A stretch of 56,321 bases of DNA, from the NCBI GenBank assembly GCA_005777315.1, contig SXMN01000051.1, positions 1 through 56,321 of the forward strand. The letters are read 5' to 3'. A program made the translations under genes and the position numbers. This stretch comes from Verrucomicrobiales bacterium. GTDB lineage: Bacteria > Verrucomicrobiota > Verrucomicrobiia > Limisphaerales > F1-12-MAGs170. Below are positions 9,237 to 18,367 of this stretch, piece by piece (the first letter of the stretch is position 1; each line of letters begins with the position of its first letter). The notes under the pieces are model-generated. The model saw only the letters and a program-made list of their open reading frames with translations. It did not search any database and was not told the origin of the DNA.

Positions 9237-10229
9237 TTATCCCGCTTCGGCCGCCCGTTGCGTCTGCGTTTTTAGCGGATACAGACCGGGACAGCAGCCG
9301 AAGGTCTGGTGGAACGCCGCGCTGAAGTGGCTCAAACTGTTATAGCCAACTTCCAACGCCACTTCTGTCACGTTGCCTCGCCCGGTGCGCAGGAGTTCCG
9401 CCGCGCGTTCCATGCGAATCTGCCGGAGATACTGCTGGATCGTCATGCCGGTCTCTTGTGAAAAAGTCCGGCTCAGATAATACGGGCTGCATCCCACTTC
9501 GCGTCCCAGCTCCTCCAACGATGGCGGACTGTTGAACTTCTCACGAAGGACCGCGCGAGCCCGTTCCACACGCTCAAGGGCGGCGCGTTGTTGCCGCGTG
9601 CAAAACAGTTCCCCGGCGGCAGGTCGAAAAAACAACTGCGCCGCCAGCTCCAGCGCCTTGCACTGAAACCAGACGGCCTGAGCCGGCGCGAAGACAGGCG
9701 GATGCCGCAAGCTCTCGATCAATTGTGCGAGCGTCGTGTGCAAAGGCTCCGGCACACCGATTTGCGACCGGGGCGAATCGTTCCGCACCACGGCGCTCAC
9801 CAGCGGGAGCAGATCGTTCACTGTCTTCTCAAAATGCCTTTCCAGAAACTCGCATGAAAATTCGACCGTGATGAACTGATGCCGCTCACCGGCATTGCGC
9901 ACGGCCAGGAGCGGCGGTTCACCCTGGTAATAGAAAGCGAAGGTGCGCGGGGCCACAGTGACGCGCCTCGTGCCGTCCCGAAGCACGGCATTGCCCTGCA
10001 AGTTCAGACACAATTCGACGCTGCCGGGATGAAAACTGCGCGCCCAGTCCAGTTCCTGTAAACAATCAAAGTCGTGCCACTCGAAGCTGAATCCCGCCGT
10101 CCGAAACCCTCCAAACAGTGGATGCCATCCCCCACCGACCGAGCGCCAGGCGTCAACTTCGCTGAACGGCCGCGCTTCGCGAGGCGGTGTGTTGTCTGTG
10201 ACTGGTTGACGGGCTTTGGCCATCCGCAT
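9237..10229 (-). CDS. AraC-family transcriptional regulator
   Basis: This 330-residue regulator has a C-terminal double helix-turn-helix of the AraC/XylS type, residues about 218-318: LREKFNSPPSLEELGREVGC with PYYLSRTFSQETGMT, then VTEVALEVGYNSLSHFSAAF. Residues about 20-200 are a poorly conserved sensor domain, probably cupin-like. The start at 10229 has a second in-frame ATG two codons later. The gene runs alone on the minus strand, downstream of the pseudopilin gene with a 187-base gap. The target operon is unknown. Confidence 0.9.
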   Translation of the reverse strand: MRMAKARQPVTDNTPPREARPFSEVDAWRSVGGGWHPLFGGFRTAGFSFEWHDFDCLQELDWARSFHPGSVELCLNLQGNAVLRDGTRRVTVAPRTFAFYYQGEPPLLAVRNAGERHQFITVEFSCEFLERHFEKTVNDLLPLVSAVVRNDSPRSQIGVPEPLHTTLAQLIESLRHPPVFAPAQAVWFQCKALELAAQLFFRPAAGELFCTRQQRAALERVERARAVLREKFNSPPSLEELGREVGCSPYYLSRTFSQETGMTIQQYLRQIRMERAAELLRTGRGNVTEVALEVGYNSLSHFSAAFHQTFGCCPGLYPLKTQTQRAAEAG

Positions 10230-10416
10230 GGACTTTTGGGCACGATCCAGGCGAATGCAAGACTGGCTGCGTCCTGTCAGAAAAACTCACCTTGATGCAC
10301 GAGCGAAGCGGATCACTCCGCTCGCATTGGGTGGACTTGTCGCGTCGAAAAACGCCCCGATGGTTTCCGTTGTCCGAAGAGCGCCGATGACCGACACAGA
10401 ACAACAACGCCTTGAG

Positions 10417-11301
10417 TCAACGAACCGTCGGGTCGAAATGTCCATTCCACCAGGCGTTGTTCACGCGAGTTGAGCCCGCTTTTCCGCCATCCAACTGCGC
10501 CGCAGTCATTGCTTCGGCGTGGCCATCGACCAACATAACATTGACTCGTCCGTCATTTCGGGCGGAGGGCGTGGCGCGGTGGGCATCTGAGCCGTCATCG
10601 CCACCTTCGTAATAAGCGTTGCCAGAACCGGGCGTCACGCTGGTTTTCCGGCTGCCCATCGAGCCGAGCGCTTGCGAGCCGAGCGGAGGGTCGAGCACAT
10701 AGACCCCGGAACCGTCCGCGCCGAAGGGCAGGCTGGGAGATCCTTTGCGCGCGCCTTTTGTATCGCCGAGCACCACCGTGTTCGCCGGAGCCGCGATGGA
10801 AGCGTCTGAAGCGTGGAACGGCGGCACTCCACCGGGAGTCCGCGTGTTGCCAAGATACTGATAATTGAACCCGTAGCCTCCGTAGTATCGGGTAACTCCC
10901 GGAGTTTCGACGCCGCCAGGAGCCGTGTGCGCGAATGGTTTGCTCATAAAGGATCGTTCCTCCGGGCGAAGCTGCGGGCTGAGATACACCTCCATGTTTT
11001 GCATGTAAGTGAAGATAAGGTCCGCCCAACGGACCCGTGCCTCGCCCGGCACGGAGGGCAACGAGTGGCCGGGGAAACGTGTGTTGAAGTCGTCGCGGTA
11101 AAGCGTCAAACCCAGCCCAAGCTGTCGCAGATTGTTAAGGCTCGCGATGGATCTGGCCTTTACCTTGGCGCGCGCCAGCGCCGGCATGAGCATGCCCGCC
11201 AGGATCGCGATGATGGCAATAACCACCAGCAGTTCAATCAAAGTGAACCCGGTGGCGGAGTTCGACGACCGGCCCATCCTTCTGGCTGATTTCGTTTTCA
11301 T
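10417..11301 (-). CDS. Type II secretion-like pseudopilin (prepilin-type cleavage domain, H-X9-DG tail)
   Basis: The protein has a type III (prepilin) signal: a short basic leader, then [20 protein letters not shown], cut after the Gly and N-methylated by a prepilin peptidase. I chose the ATG at 11301 ([13 protein letters not shown]) over an upstream frame start because it gives a normal leader. The globular part has [16 protein letters not shown] and near the C-terminus [14 protein letters not shown], the hallmarks of the large planctomycete/verrucomicrobial pseudopilin family. Members are present in many copies per genome and are thought to act in secretion or surface structures. It is an isolated gene, divergent from the ferredoxin gene. 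The length (294 residues) is typical. Confidence 0.9.
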   Translation of the reverse strand: MKTKSARRMGRSSNSATGFTLIELLVVIAIIAILAGMLMPALARAKVKARSIASLNNLRQLGLGLTLYRDDFNTRFPGHSLPSVPGEARVRWADLIFTYMQNMEVYLSPQLRPEERSFMSKPFAHTAPGGVETPGVTRYYGGYGFNYQYLGNTRTPGGVPPFHASDASIAAPANTVVLGDTKGARKGSPSLPFGADGSGVYVLDPPLGSQALGSMGSRKTSVTPGSGNAYYEGGDDGSDAHRATPSARNDGRVNVMLVDGHAEAMTAAQLDGGKAGSTRVNNAWWNGHFDPTVR

Positions 11302-11463
11302 GGCGCTGACGATACACAAAAGCTTCTAAGGCTGCTGCCGGTAGGTTGCGAATCTTTAGCGGTGGAATGCGCCCGTGAGAAGACCGTCGCGCCCTGCAAT
11401 CGTTGACATCAGCGTGTCCGGCGATAACTGTCTGCGCCGTTAATCGAGTTGTCCTTCGAGATT

Positions 11464-11751
11464 ATGCCTAAAGTAACCGTGTTGCCTGCCAATGTGTCCG
11501 CCGAGGTCGAGCCGGGAGTGCTGCTGCTTGACGCTGGCGAGAAGGCGGGTGTCGAAATGGAGGCCGGTTGCTTCAACTGCTCCTGCGGCACGTGCGTCGC
11601 CGAAGTGGTGAGCGGCCTGGAGAACCTTGAAGATCCCACTCCCGAGGAACTCGAGGTGCTGGATTCCTGGAACCGGGATCCGGAGAAATTTCGTCTGACG
11701 TGTTGCGTGAAGGTCAAGGATGGCGACGTCGTGATCCGACAGTGCCATTGA
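11464..11751 (+). CDS. [2Fe-2S] ferredoxin
   Basis: This 95-residue plant/adrenodoxin-fold electron carrier shows the cluster ligands Cys-x4-Cys-x2-Cys in CFNCSCGTC, and the fourth ligand in LTCCVKV near the C-terminus. The ATG at 11464 is preferred to an upstream in-frame TTG at 11449 because MPKVTVLPANV begins the first beta strand. The gene sits 85 bases upstream of E1-alpha on the same strand and is probably co-transcribed with it, an uncommon pairing because ThDP/lipoyl E1 enzymes do not need ferredoxin. Confidence 0.9.
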   Translation: MPKVTVLPANVSAEVEPGVLLLDAGEKAGVEMEAGCFNCSCGTCVAEVVSGLENLEDPTPEELEVLDSWNRDPEKFRLTCCVKVKDGDVVIRQCH

Positions 11752-11836
11752 TCCAACCGTCCCCCTGCTCCGCTCCATTCGATCCCGGTTCAAAGAAAGT
11801 TTGCACCGGGAGACGGTCGGGACGTAGGTTTTCCAC

Positions 11837-12877
11837 ATGGTTCCAAGTTTGGTGTCACCGAAACCTGAGTCTGTCCCGCGCTCGGCTTCCGGAATTCCCA
11901 CCGATTCCAGGCAGGAAGAACGGGTTCGCGCATTTCGCTGGATGCTTCTGGCACGGGCACTGGATGATAAGTTTGCCAGCCTGTATCGCGCGGGAAAGAT
12001 TCATGGCGGCGTTTTCATGGGGCGCGGCCAGGAGGCACTGAGCGTTTCCGTCGGACAAAACCTTCACAAAGGCGATGTCTTCGCGCCTTTGATTCGAGAC
12101 CTGGCCGGCAGGCTGGCGTTCGGCGAACCGATCCTGGACAGCGTCCGCAATTATCTTGGCTCACCGATGGGGCCGATGCGCGCACGGGATGGCAATGTCC
12201 ATCGTGGCCGTCCGTTGGAAGGATTGCTGCCAATGATCAGCCATCTCGGAGCGACGATCAGCCTGGTCAATGGTTGTTTGATGGCGCGAAAGTTCAAGCA
12301 GCACGCCGGGCACGTGGGCGCGGCGTGCGTGGGAGACGGCGCCACTTCCACCGGCGCATTTCATGAAGCGCTGAACCAGGCTGCGGTCGAAAAGCTTCCT
12401 CTCGTCCTGATCGTGGCGGACAACCAGTATGCCTACTCCACCCCGACACGGCTCCAATTCGCGTGCCGGGATCTCGTGGACAAAGCGCCGGGTTACGGAG
12501 TCACCGGCCATTCCGTCGATGGCACCAACCTCGATCAATGCCTCCGCATCGTGGGCGGGGCGATCCAGAACGCACGCGGCGGGAATGGACCGCAACTGGT
12601 CGTCGCCAGCCTGCTTCGCCTATGCGGCCACGGCGAGCACGACGACGCTCAGTATATCGAGCCGAATCTCAAACAATCCCCGATCGGTCGCGAGTGCGTG
12701 GAGGAAGCTGAGAAGTTTCTGATCCAGGAAGAATTGGCGGATGGCGCCGCGATCAAGGTCTGGAGAAGCCAGATCGCACAAAGCATCGATGAAGCGGTGG
12801 CAATCGTGCAACGCGAGACCGGTCCCGATCCCTACAAGGAAGATTGGTGTGCCTTGGCGACAAGGCATCTGATCTGA
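11837..12877 (+). CDS. 2-oxoacid dehydrogenase E1 component, alpha subunit
   Basis: This 346-residue alpha subunit of a ThDP-dependent 2-oxoacid decarboxylase carries the ThDP/Mg-binding motif: GDGATSTGAFHEALN followed by VLIVADNQYAYST. HGGVFMGRGQEA and GHGEHDD are further family landmarks. It lacks an adjacent beta subunit; the only E1-beta and E2 genes seen are at 4.6-6.8 kb on the opposite strand. I infer that the two loci supply one complex, but a second, unlinked complex is possible. The gene ends just before a strong hairpin that probably serves as a two-way terminator. Confidence 0.92.
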   Translation: MVPSLVSPKPESVPRSASGIPTDSRQEERVRAFRWMLLARALDDKFASLYRAGKIHGGVFMGRGQEALSVSVGQNLHKGDVFAPLIRDLAGRLAFGEPILDSVRNYLGSPMGPMRARDGNVHRGRPLEGLLPMISHLGATISLVNGCLMARKFKQHAGHVGAACVGDGATSTGAFHEALNQAAVEKLPLVLIVADNQYAYSTPTRLQFACRDLVDKAPGYGVTGHSVDGTNLDQCLRIVGGAIQNARGGNGPQLVVASLLRLCGHGEHDDAQYIEPNLKQSPIGRECVEEAEKFLIQEELADGAAIKVWRSQIAQSIDEAVAIVQRETGPDPYKEDWCALATRHLI

Positions 12878-12883
12878 AGCATA

Positions 12884-12921
12884 ACCGAGGAGACCGTGGG
12901 ATAGCCGACAGTCTCCTCGGT
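12884..12921. terminator. Bidirectional terminator hairpin
   Basis: Perfect 11-base arms ACCGAGGAGAC (12884-12894) and GTCTCCTCGGT (12911-12921) lie in the 70-base gap between two convergent genes (E1-alpha ends at 12877, the lactonase-like gene at 12948). A short TTGCTTTT follows on the plus strand. Its placement makes a shared terminator the natural reading. Confidence 0.7.
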
Positions 12922-12947
12922 GAACCTGGTTGCTTTTGCGTGGACGC

Positions 12948-14159
12948 TCAGTGAGTAGCCACGAACTTTACGCACACCGGTTTGCCGACAGTGATGGTCT
13001 GGCCTGCGGAGGCGAGCTTTCCGGTGACCGAATCGATTGCGAAGACTGCCACCGAATCGGATTCTTGATTTGCCGCGAGCAGCCACCGGCCTGAAGGATC
13101 AATGCCAAAGCTCCTTGGAATCTTGCCGAGAGTGGATTGGTGCTGGACGAGGGAAACTTTGCCACTTGCCTCATCAATGCCGAAGACAGCAATGGTGTTA
13201 TGGCCTCGATTCGAGCCATAAACAAACTTTCCACCCGGATGCACCTCGATCTCAGCGGTGCTGTACTCGGGTCGCATCGACTCTCCAGCCGGCAATGTGG
13301 AAACCGTCTGAATCGGTTGCAGGGCTCCTTTGGAAGCGTCGTATTTGAATGCCGTCAAGGTGCAGGTGATCTCGTTGATCACGTAGCCGTGGTTGTTCTT
13401 TGGATCGAACGCGAAATGTCGCGGGCCTGAGCCTGCCGGCACCACGCCTCCCGGAGGGTTGTTCGCCACGATTGTTCCCTTGGCGGAGTCATATTTGAAA
13501 ACGAGCACCTGATCGAGGCCAAGATCGGCTATGAACGCGAAGCGATTGGCGTTGTCGAGCGTCGCGCAATGCGCGTGGGGTTTTTCCTGCCGGCTCTTGT
13601 TCACGCTCGAACCGGTGTGCTGCACGAAAGCGGATGCCGCCCCCAATCGCCGGTCTTTCCCGACCGGGAGGACCGTGGTGCTGCCGCCTCCGTAATTGGC
13701 CACAATCACATGAGCGCCCGCCTTATCGACGATGATATGGCACGGGCCGTCACCGATGGATGGCTGCTGGTTGAGCTGGGACAGTCTGCCGGTCGAGGAA
13801 TCGATCGAATACCCCGTGACCGCTCCGCTCCTTTTTCCCTGGAAGTCCGCCACTTCATTCACCGCGTAGAGATGCTTACCGTCGGGATGAATCGCTAGAA
13901 AGGAGGGGCTGGAGGTTTCAGCCGCAAGCGCGGGTTCGCCGAGCTTACCCGTTCGCCCATCAAACCGTGAGACATAGATCCCCTTGCTTTTACCGCCCGT
14001 ATAAGTGCCGAAGTAAACGAGCATTTCGCTGCTGTCAGCGGCGGACACTGTTGAGGGTGGAAAGGAAATGAGCATGGCAGCGGTGAGGATGAGTGAGCGC
14101 AGAAGCGCGGTGACCTTCAGGAGGTTGCTGGAATCGGAGTTCGAGGGGCGCGAGTTCAT
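12948..14159 (-). CDS. Secreted lactonase-family seven-bladed beta-propeller (6-phosphogluconolactonase-like)
   Basis: This 403-residue protein has an N-terminal signal peptide (hydrophobic LLRSLILTAAMLISFPP ending at VSAAD) and then a lactonase (YbhE/Pgl-type) propeller. Repeated family motifs are visible: FGTYTGGKSKGIY, PSFLAIHPDGKHLYAVNE, GDGPCHI, KPHAHCA, GPRHFAFDP, GSNRGHNTIAVF and IPRSFGIDPSGRWLLAANQ. Export makes a role in central 6-phosphogluconolactone hydrolysis unlikely; periplasmic lactone hydrolysis of sugar acids is an inference. It is transcribed alone, with a 213-base divergent spacer before the Acg-like gene. Confidence 0.88.
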   Translation of the reverse strand: MNSRPSNSDSSNLLKVTALLRSLILTAAMLISFPPSTVSAADSSEMLVYFGTYTGGKSKGIYVSRFDGRTGKLGEPALAAETSSPSFLAIHPDGKHLYAVNEVADFQGKRSGAVTGYSIDSSTGRLSQLNQQPSIGDGPCHIIVDKAGAHVIVANYGGGSTTVLPVGKDRRLGAASAFVQHTGSSVNKSRQEKPHAHCATLDNANRFAFIADLGLDQVLVFKYDSAKGTIVANNPPGGVVPAGSGPRHFAFDPKNNHGYVINEITCTLTAFKYDASKGALQPIQTVSTLPAGESMRPEYSTAEIEVHPGGKFVYGSNRGHNTIAVFGIDEASGKVSLVQHQSTLGKIPRSFGIDPSGRWLLAANQESDSVAVFAIDSVTGKLASAGQTITVGKPVCVKFVATH

Positions 14160-14372
14160 GTTGGTGGTGAAGTGTTGGAGTGTGGTTGCGTTTCAGGGAT
14201 TGGAGTATCAAACGCAAACAAGTCCTACAAGCTGGGAGTATTCAAGAGGGGCGGCAAACCTGAAGGTTCGTCATCGCGAATCAAGTTCAGTCCATAAAAT
14301 GACAACGTTCGTGTGGTTGATTATTGAGTGTTGTCCGAAGCTGCAGATGGTGAGTCAGTTCACCTGATTATT

Positions 14373-15440
14373 ATGATGAACAAACCCGACTTTGCGATCC
14401 ATTCTCCCGCGCTTCCGAAGAGTTCACCTGTCGCTCTGTGGGATGTTTCAGCGGAGGATTTCCCGCACGAGGGCACGACGCTGGAGAAATGGAAGTTCCT
14501 GCTGAAGTACGCGGTCCTCGCGCCATCGAGCCACAACTCACAACCCTGGCTTTTCCATATCCGGGGCAATGAAGTCGAGCTATATGCGGACCGCACGCGT
14601 TCCTGTCACGTCGTCGATCCGGATGATCGGGAGATGATCATCAGTTGTGGTTGCGCGCTTTTCCATTTGAGGGCCGCGATGGCACATTTCGCATACGCGG
14701 GCGAGATTGCCATCCTGCCGGACTCGAATGATCCAGATCTGCTGGCCCGGGTGCGGTTGGGAACTGACGAGGAGAAGTCCGCGGAGGAAAGCATCCTGTT
14801 CTACGCGATCCCAAAACGGCGCACGAACCGCCAGCCTTTCATGCAGGATCCCGTGCCGCCTTCGTTGCTCCATGCGTTGAGCGACGCGGCCAGGTCGGAG
14901 AACTCCTGGTTGGAGGTGATTCGGACTGAAGAGATGCGGCACTCACTGGCGGAGTTGATTGCCGAAGGCGACCGGAGACAGTGGGCGAACAAGAGCTTCC
15001 GTCTGGAACTCGCCGCGTGGATTCACCCAAACCGCGGTTGGGCTCGCGACGGCATCCCTGGTTACGCACAGGGCATTGAAGACCTGATCTCCTACGCGGG
15101 TCCGCTCGTGGTGCGGACGTTCAACATGGGAGAGGGGCAGGCCGCGATGGACCACGAACTCGCCACCGGCTCGCCCGCGCTGGTGGTTCTCGGAACCAAT
15201 AATGACACCGTCCTGGATTGGATTCACGCGGGTCAGGCGCTGGCGAGAGTGTTGCTCAGAGCCCGGGTCGAAGATGTGTGGGCTTCCTTCCTGGACCAGG
15301 CAATCGAAGTTCCCGACTTGCGCACGCGCTTCGCCACGGCCATGGGCTCGACGTCCTACCCACAGGCGTGCCTTCGCCTGGGATTCAGCGCCGATGTCAA
15401 ACCGACGCCCCGACGGGACGTTGAAGAAATGTTGATCTAA
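14373..15440 (+). CDS. Acg-like nitroreductase-fold flavoprotein
   Basis: This is a 355-residue member of the Acg (nitroreductase-like, DosR-regulon type) family, thought to bind FMN without being a proven reductase. Evidence is the N-terminal KYAVLAPSSHNSQPW motif, the LYADRTR...DPDDREMIISCGCALF segment, PKRRTNRQPF, and the C-terminal YPQACLRLGF. Two adjacent ATGs (14373 and 14376) begin the protein; the longer frame starting at 14328 has no family homology. It is followed after 42 bases by a small unknown gene on the same strand. No two-component genes are nearby, so hypoxia regulation as in mycobacteria cannot be assumed. Confidence 0.85.
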   Translation: MMNKPDFAIHSPALPKSSPVALWDVSAEDFPHEGTTLEKWKFLLKYAVLAPSSHNSQPWLFHIRGNEVELYADRTRSCHVVDPDDREMIISCGCALFHLRAAMAHFAYAGEIAILPDSNDPDLLARVRLGTDEEKSAEESILFYAIPKRRTNRQPFMQDPVPPSLLHALSDAARSENSWLEVIRTEEMRHSLAELIAEGDRRQWANKSFRLELAAWIHPNRGWARDGIPGYAQGIEDLISYAGPLVVRTFNMGEGQAAMDHELATGSPALVVLGTNNDTVLDWIHAGQALARVLLRARVEDVWASFLDQAIEVPDLRTRFATAMGSTSYPQACLRLGFSADVKPTPRRDVEEMLI

Positions 15441-15482
15441 CCCCATCAACCCTTGAGAACGCTCAGCGAAAGAAGTGAGATC

Positions 15483-15809
15483 GTGAACACCAGAAGTGTG
15501 GCGGATTCCATCTTCGAGGTGTGCGCAACGGCGCGATCCGTCTTCGACGATGAAACTTCCAGACTTTCCATCGAGCTTCGAAGTTTCATTCGCCGGGTGA
15601 ACATGCGCGGACGTGATGATTATCTTCACCCAGCGTGGTTGCCAAAGGACGATCAGGTTGTTGACACAGTTCCTTTGGAAGAAGCCTCCACCGAGTCCAA
15701 GGAGGTTTTTCGGCGGTGGGCTCGCAAAGTTCGTGAATCCATTCCCGCAGGAAGCGAATTCGATTCAAGCCTTACTGAGTGCCAGCCACGTGACACCGCC
15801 GAAGCGTAA
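15483..15809 (+). CDS. Small hypothetical protein
   Basis: I recognise no family. This is about 108 residues, mostly helical and charged, with SADSIF-like start (NTRSVADSIFEV), a Trp-containing centre (DDYLHPAWLPKDDQ) and a C-terminal EVFRRWARKVRES helix. The GTG at 15483 is a plausible start; a TTG at 15453 is the alternative. It follows the Acg-like gene and may be co-transcribed. Codon use looks like real coding sequence, but confidence is moderate. Confidence 0.45.
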   Translation: MNTRSVADSIFEVCATARSVFDDETSRLSIELRSFIRRVNMRGRDDYLHPAWLPKDDQVVDTVPLEEASTESKEVFRRWARKVRESIPAGSEFDSSLTECQPRDTAEA

Positions 15810-15889
15810 CAGCCGCAACAATTCGCAGGAGCGCCGAATGAATTCCCAAGGCGCAGAAGGCGAATCAGTTTCTCGAATCTCGAGGATGT

Positions 15890-17344
15890 TCAGCCGCCGA
15901 TCCAGGCTGACCGGTCCTCCTCGAGACTTTCCATTGTGACAGGCTTGCCATCGACGGCATCCGCATCCGTGTCACTGACTATGTGAAAAAAACTGTGCCC
16001 CCAGCGGTCACGATTCCCGCGCTTGAGGCAGGTAAAAGCTGCAATATCCCGCAAGTGGGAACAAGCCGCGTGAACAAGCACCGCCCAATGCCCCGTCGGT
16101 TCATTGAACTTCACTTCCCAGCCGTTCAACTGCGTGACGAAATCAACGCCGAGCCCGAGATCCTGGATGTACCTGACAAGTTCACTGTGGTTGAGGATGT
16201 CGTCCCGCACATTTTCGGAGATCGGGTTCGCCACCAGTTGCATCAGTTCGGCGACACTCTGAAGGCGCATGCTTCGCAGCGTTGTCGCACGGGCAATGGC
16301 CTCGGCAAGCCAGTTCAGTTCAGCCGGAAGTTGCTCGGTAATGAGGGTCGTTCCGGTTTCGAGAATGAGTCGATGCCGCTCATCCTCGGCCAGCGTCTCC
16401 CAATCGGGAACCTCATGAGTCAGGAGCGCTTTGACCAGATACCAGATCTCGGAGAAAAGAATGCTGCGTTGTCGCAACTGGGTTTCCACGCGCGGAAGGA
16501 GCTCCTTCAAATGTGGATATGCGTGCCACACATCCTTGATCTGTGTGTCACGGAAGCGATAGAGCTCCGGAAGCGCCAGCAACTGGTCGCCCGTGGCATC
16601 CGCAATCGCCAGGCGGGAGCGTCCCGTCGTCATCTCGAACAACGCCACGCCCGCCGCGAAAATATCCGAGGACTGGCTCAAAGGGATTCCTGTCTGCACA
16701 TTTGAGGTGTCGATCACCAGCTCCGCATAATCGGGCGTGGCAGAATACACATACTTGTCCGCCTCCCGGCTGTGGCGCGGCGTGAAGAACGCCCCAAGAT
16801 CCACAAACTTGATGCGCCCGTCCGGCAGCCGGATCACATTGTCCGGCTTGAAATCGATCAGCACGATTCCATGCTCGTGGAACTTCGTGACAATCGTCAG
16901 GGTTTCATAAATCGCGGCGCGAAGCTGATCGGTCCAGCCCTCAAATGGCGCGTTCGTGGACGCCTGGCACCAATCCATGAGATTCTCGCCATTGAGAAAC
17001 TCCATCGCGATGTATGCCTGCTTCTTTTCGTAATCGATGTTGGCGCCGTAAAAGCGCGGCACGCATTTCTGCAATTGCCCGATCGCGTCGATGTCCTGGA
17101 AATTCTCCTTCTCGAGATTGAACGCAACGTAAGGCCCATAGCTCACCTCGTCTGCCTTGCCGCACTGGAGATCGAACATCTTCACGACGACTCCGGGATG
17201 ATCGACCCTGTAAACGGACGTTTCCCCGTGCTCACTCATCAGCGTGCTCAGTCGCATCCGCCCAAGCCCGCGCAATTCCACGGGCACGCCCGTAAACTTC
17301 CCGTCGTTCGATTTGTTGCTCTCAATTTCGGCCATAGACGACAT
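15890..17344 (-). CDS. Atypical Hanks-type serine/threonine protein kinase with unknown C-terminal domain
   Basis: This protein has about 484 residues. The N-terminal kinase fold has a beta-3 Lys (VVVKMF, about Lys55), a catalytic loop reading IDFKPDN (Asp164, Lys166, Asn169) and a metal-binding DLG (Asp182) in place of DFG. The His and Arg of the HRD motif are missing (LID instead), so it is a non-RD kinase, but the catalytic Asp, Lys and Asn remain and activity is plausible. Residues after about 330 form a helical region with no family that I know, ending with a 'WGHSFFHIVSD' segment. There is no transmembrane helix and no PASTA repeat, so it looks cytoplasmic. Start: ATG at 17344 or 17335, as the frame upstream lacks homology. 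Confidence 0.8.
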   Translation of the reverse strand: MSSMAEIESNKSNDGKFTGVPVELRGLGRMRLSTLMSEHGETSVYRVDHPGVVVKMFDLQCGKADEVSYGPYVAFNLEKENFQDIDAIGQLQKCVPRFYGANIDYEKKQAYIAMEFLNGENLMDWCQASTNAPFEGWTDQLRAAIYETLTIVTKFHEHGIVLIDFKPDNVIRLPDGRIKFVDLGAFFTPRHSREADKYVYSATPDYAELVIDTSNVQTGIPLSQSSDIFAAGVALFEMTTGRSRLAIADATGDQLLALPELYRFRDTQIKDVWHAYPHLKELLPRVETQLRQRSILFSEIWYLVKALLTHEVPDWETLAEDERHRLILETGTTLITEQLPAELNWLAEAIARATTLRSMRLQSVAELMQLVANPISENVRDDILNHSELVRYIQDLGLGVDFVTQLNGWEVKFNEPTGHWAVLVHAACSHLRDIAAFTCLKRGNRDRWGHSFFHIVSDTDADAVDGKPVTMESLEEDRSAWIGG

Positions 17345-17569
17345 CCCGGCGGCGGTGCGGACCAAATGATGAATCTGTGCACGTGCCGGGATTGGCGTTG
17401 TTTGTAGGCGGTCGATCACCTTTCGTCGAGGGGGAAACAGAAATCTCAATCAGACGCTGGTGCCATGTCTCAGATATGAGCGTCAGTTGCGGATACAGAA
17501 GTGTGATCAATCGAAGCGATGGGATTGCACCGTTCGATGAATTCCGCACCTCAGCTGCATGGCCACGGA

Positions 17570-18328
17570 TCAAACCATCGTCACTGGCTCCGGACGGCTT
17601 GGGCGAGAACCCGGCTGGGCGCCGCGTTTCAGGCAATTGATGAAGTAGGGAAGCAACTGTTTCTTTCGGGAAACAACACCCGCCATTTCATAGATGCCCG
17701 ATTCGCTCGATGGATAATCGATTGACTTCATGAAAGCCGGATCGCCTGACACAAGCAGCATCGAGCTTTTTCTGACTACATCCGTGATGAACAGCGCGGC
17801 GAAAAAATAGTTGGATGCCCGCCTGTGGCTCTCAAGCGCTTTCAGGAGATCCGCCTTGCGTTTCCAAAACTGGTCAAAACCGAGTTCCTCGATTTGAGCG
17901 ACGGAGAATTTGCGTCCCGACTCTTCAAACTCCTTGCAGTCAATTTTGATGGCTTGCTCGGGCGGCACCGATGTCAAAACCGAACCCGATGCGAATAATT
18001 TCTCAGTAAACTCAGCCGCGCTGACCCCGGTGATCTGCTCCAGTGTCTTCAACATCTGAACATCCCGTTCGGTCGTCGTGGGCGAAGTCAGATTGAGCGT
18101 GTCCGAAACCATACCCGCCAGAAGGAGGCCGGCGATCGGCACCGGGAGTTCCACGTGATTGCGCAAGAAACATTCCGCGACAATCGTACTCGTGGACCCG
18201 ACGGGCTCGTTTCGAAACAAGATCGGCTGGGAAGTTGTGAGCGCGCCGAGGCGATGGTGGTCAATGATCTCCACGATCTCAATCTGGTCGGCGCCTTCGA
18301 CCGCCTGCGAGAGTTCGTTGTGGTCCAC
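17570..18328 (-). CDS. Family II inorganic pyrophosphatase, segment 3 of 3 (DHH C-part and DHHA2)
   Basis: This is the C-terminal part of a manganese-dependent inorganic pyrophosphatase whose reading frame is cut by TAG codons. Coding similarity actually starts at 18364, immediately after the second TAG: FLKKVDRKLILVDHNE. The metal- and substrate-binding motifs are intact: LVDHNE, IDHHRLG (the DHH signature), SDTLNLTSPTTTERD, and in the DHHA2 domain FWKRKADLL and SRKKQLLP. Intact motifs after two stops suggest either very recent inactivation or that the stops are passed in translation. If translation restarts, the GTG at 18328 (within VDHNE) would be a poor start, because it removes the first strand. 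Confidence 0.8.
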   Translation of the reverse strand: MDHNELSQAVEGADQIEIVEIIDHHRLGALTTSQPILFRNEPVGSTSTIVAECFLRNHVELPVPIAGLLLAGMVSDTLNLTSPTTTERDVQMLKTLEQITGVSAAEFTEKLFASGSVLTSVPPEQAIKIDCKEFEESGRKFSVAQIEELGFDQFWKRKADLLKALESHRRASNYFFAALFITDVVRKSSMLLVSGDPAFMKSIDYPSSESGIYEMAGVVSRKKQLLPYFINCLKRGAQPGSRPSRPEPVTMV

Positions 18329-18364
18329 GAGAATCAGCTTGCGATCGACCTTCTTCAGAAAATC

Positions 18365-18367
18365 CTA
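18365..18367 (-). other. Internal in-frame TAG in pyrophosphatase gene (second)
   Basis: The reading frame runs GGA ATC CTC GCC AAG TAG GAT TTT CTG with no frame change. The protein on each side continues a normal CBS-to-DHH junction (GILAK*DFLKKVDRK). From memory of the family a Ser or Thr is expected at this point. A single C-to-A change in TCG would give TAG. Confidence 0.75.

Noticed and set aside
8652-9345. Short plus-strand frames of 60-86 residues
   Set aside because: They cross inverted repeats and are Arg/Pro-rich; no ribosome binding sites or homology.
11449-11463. Upstream TTG start for the ferredoxin
   Set aside because: It adds five residues that the family lacks, while the ATG at 11464 begins the first strand.
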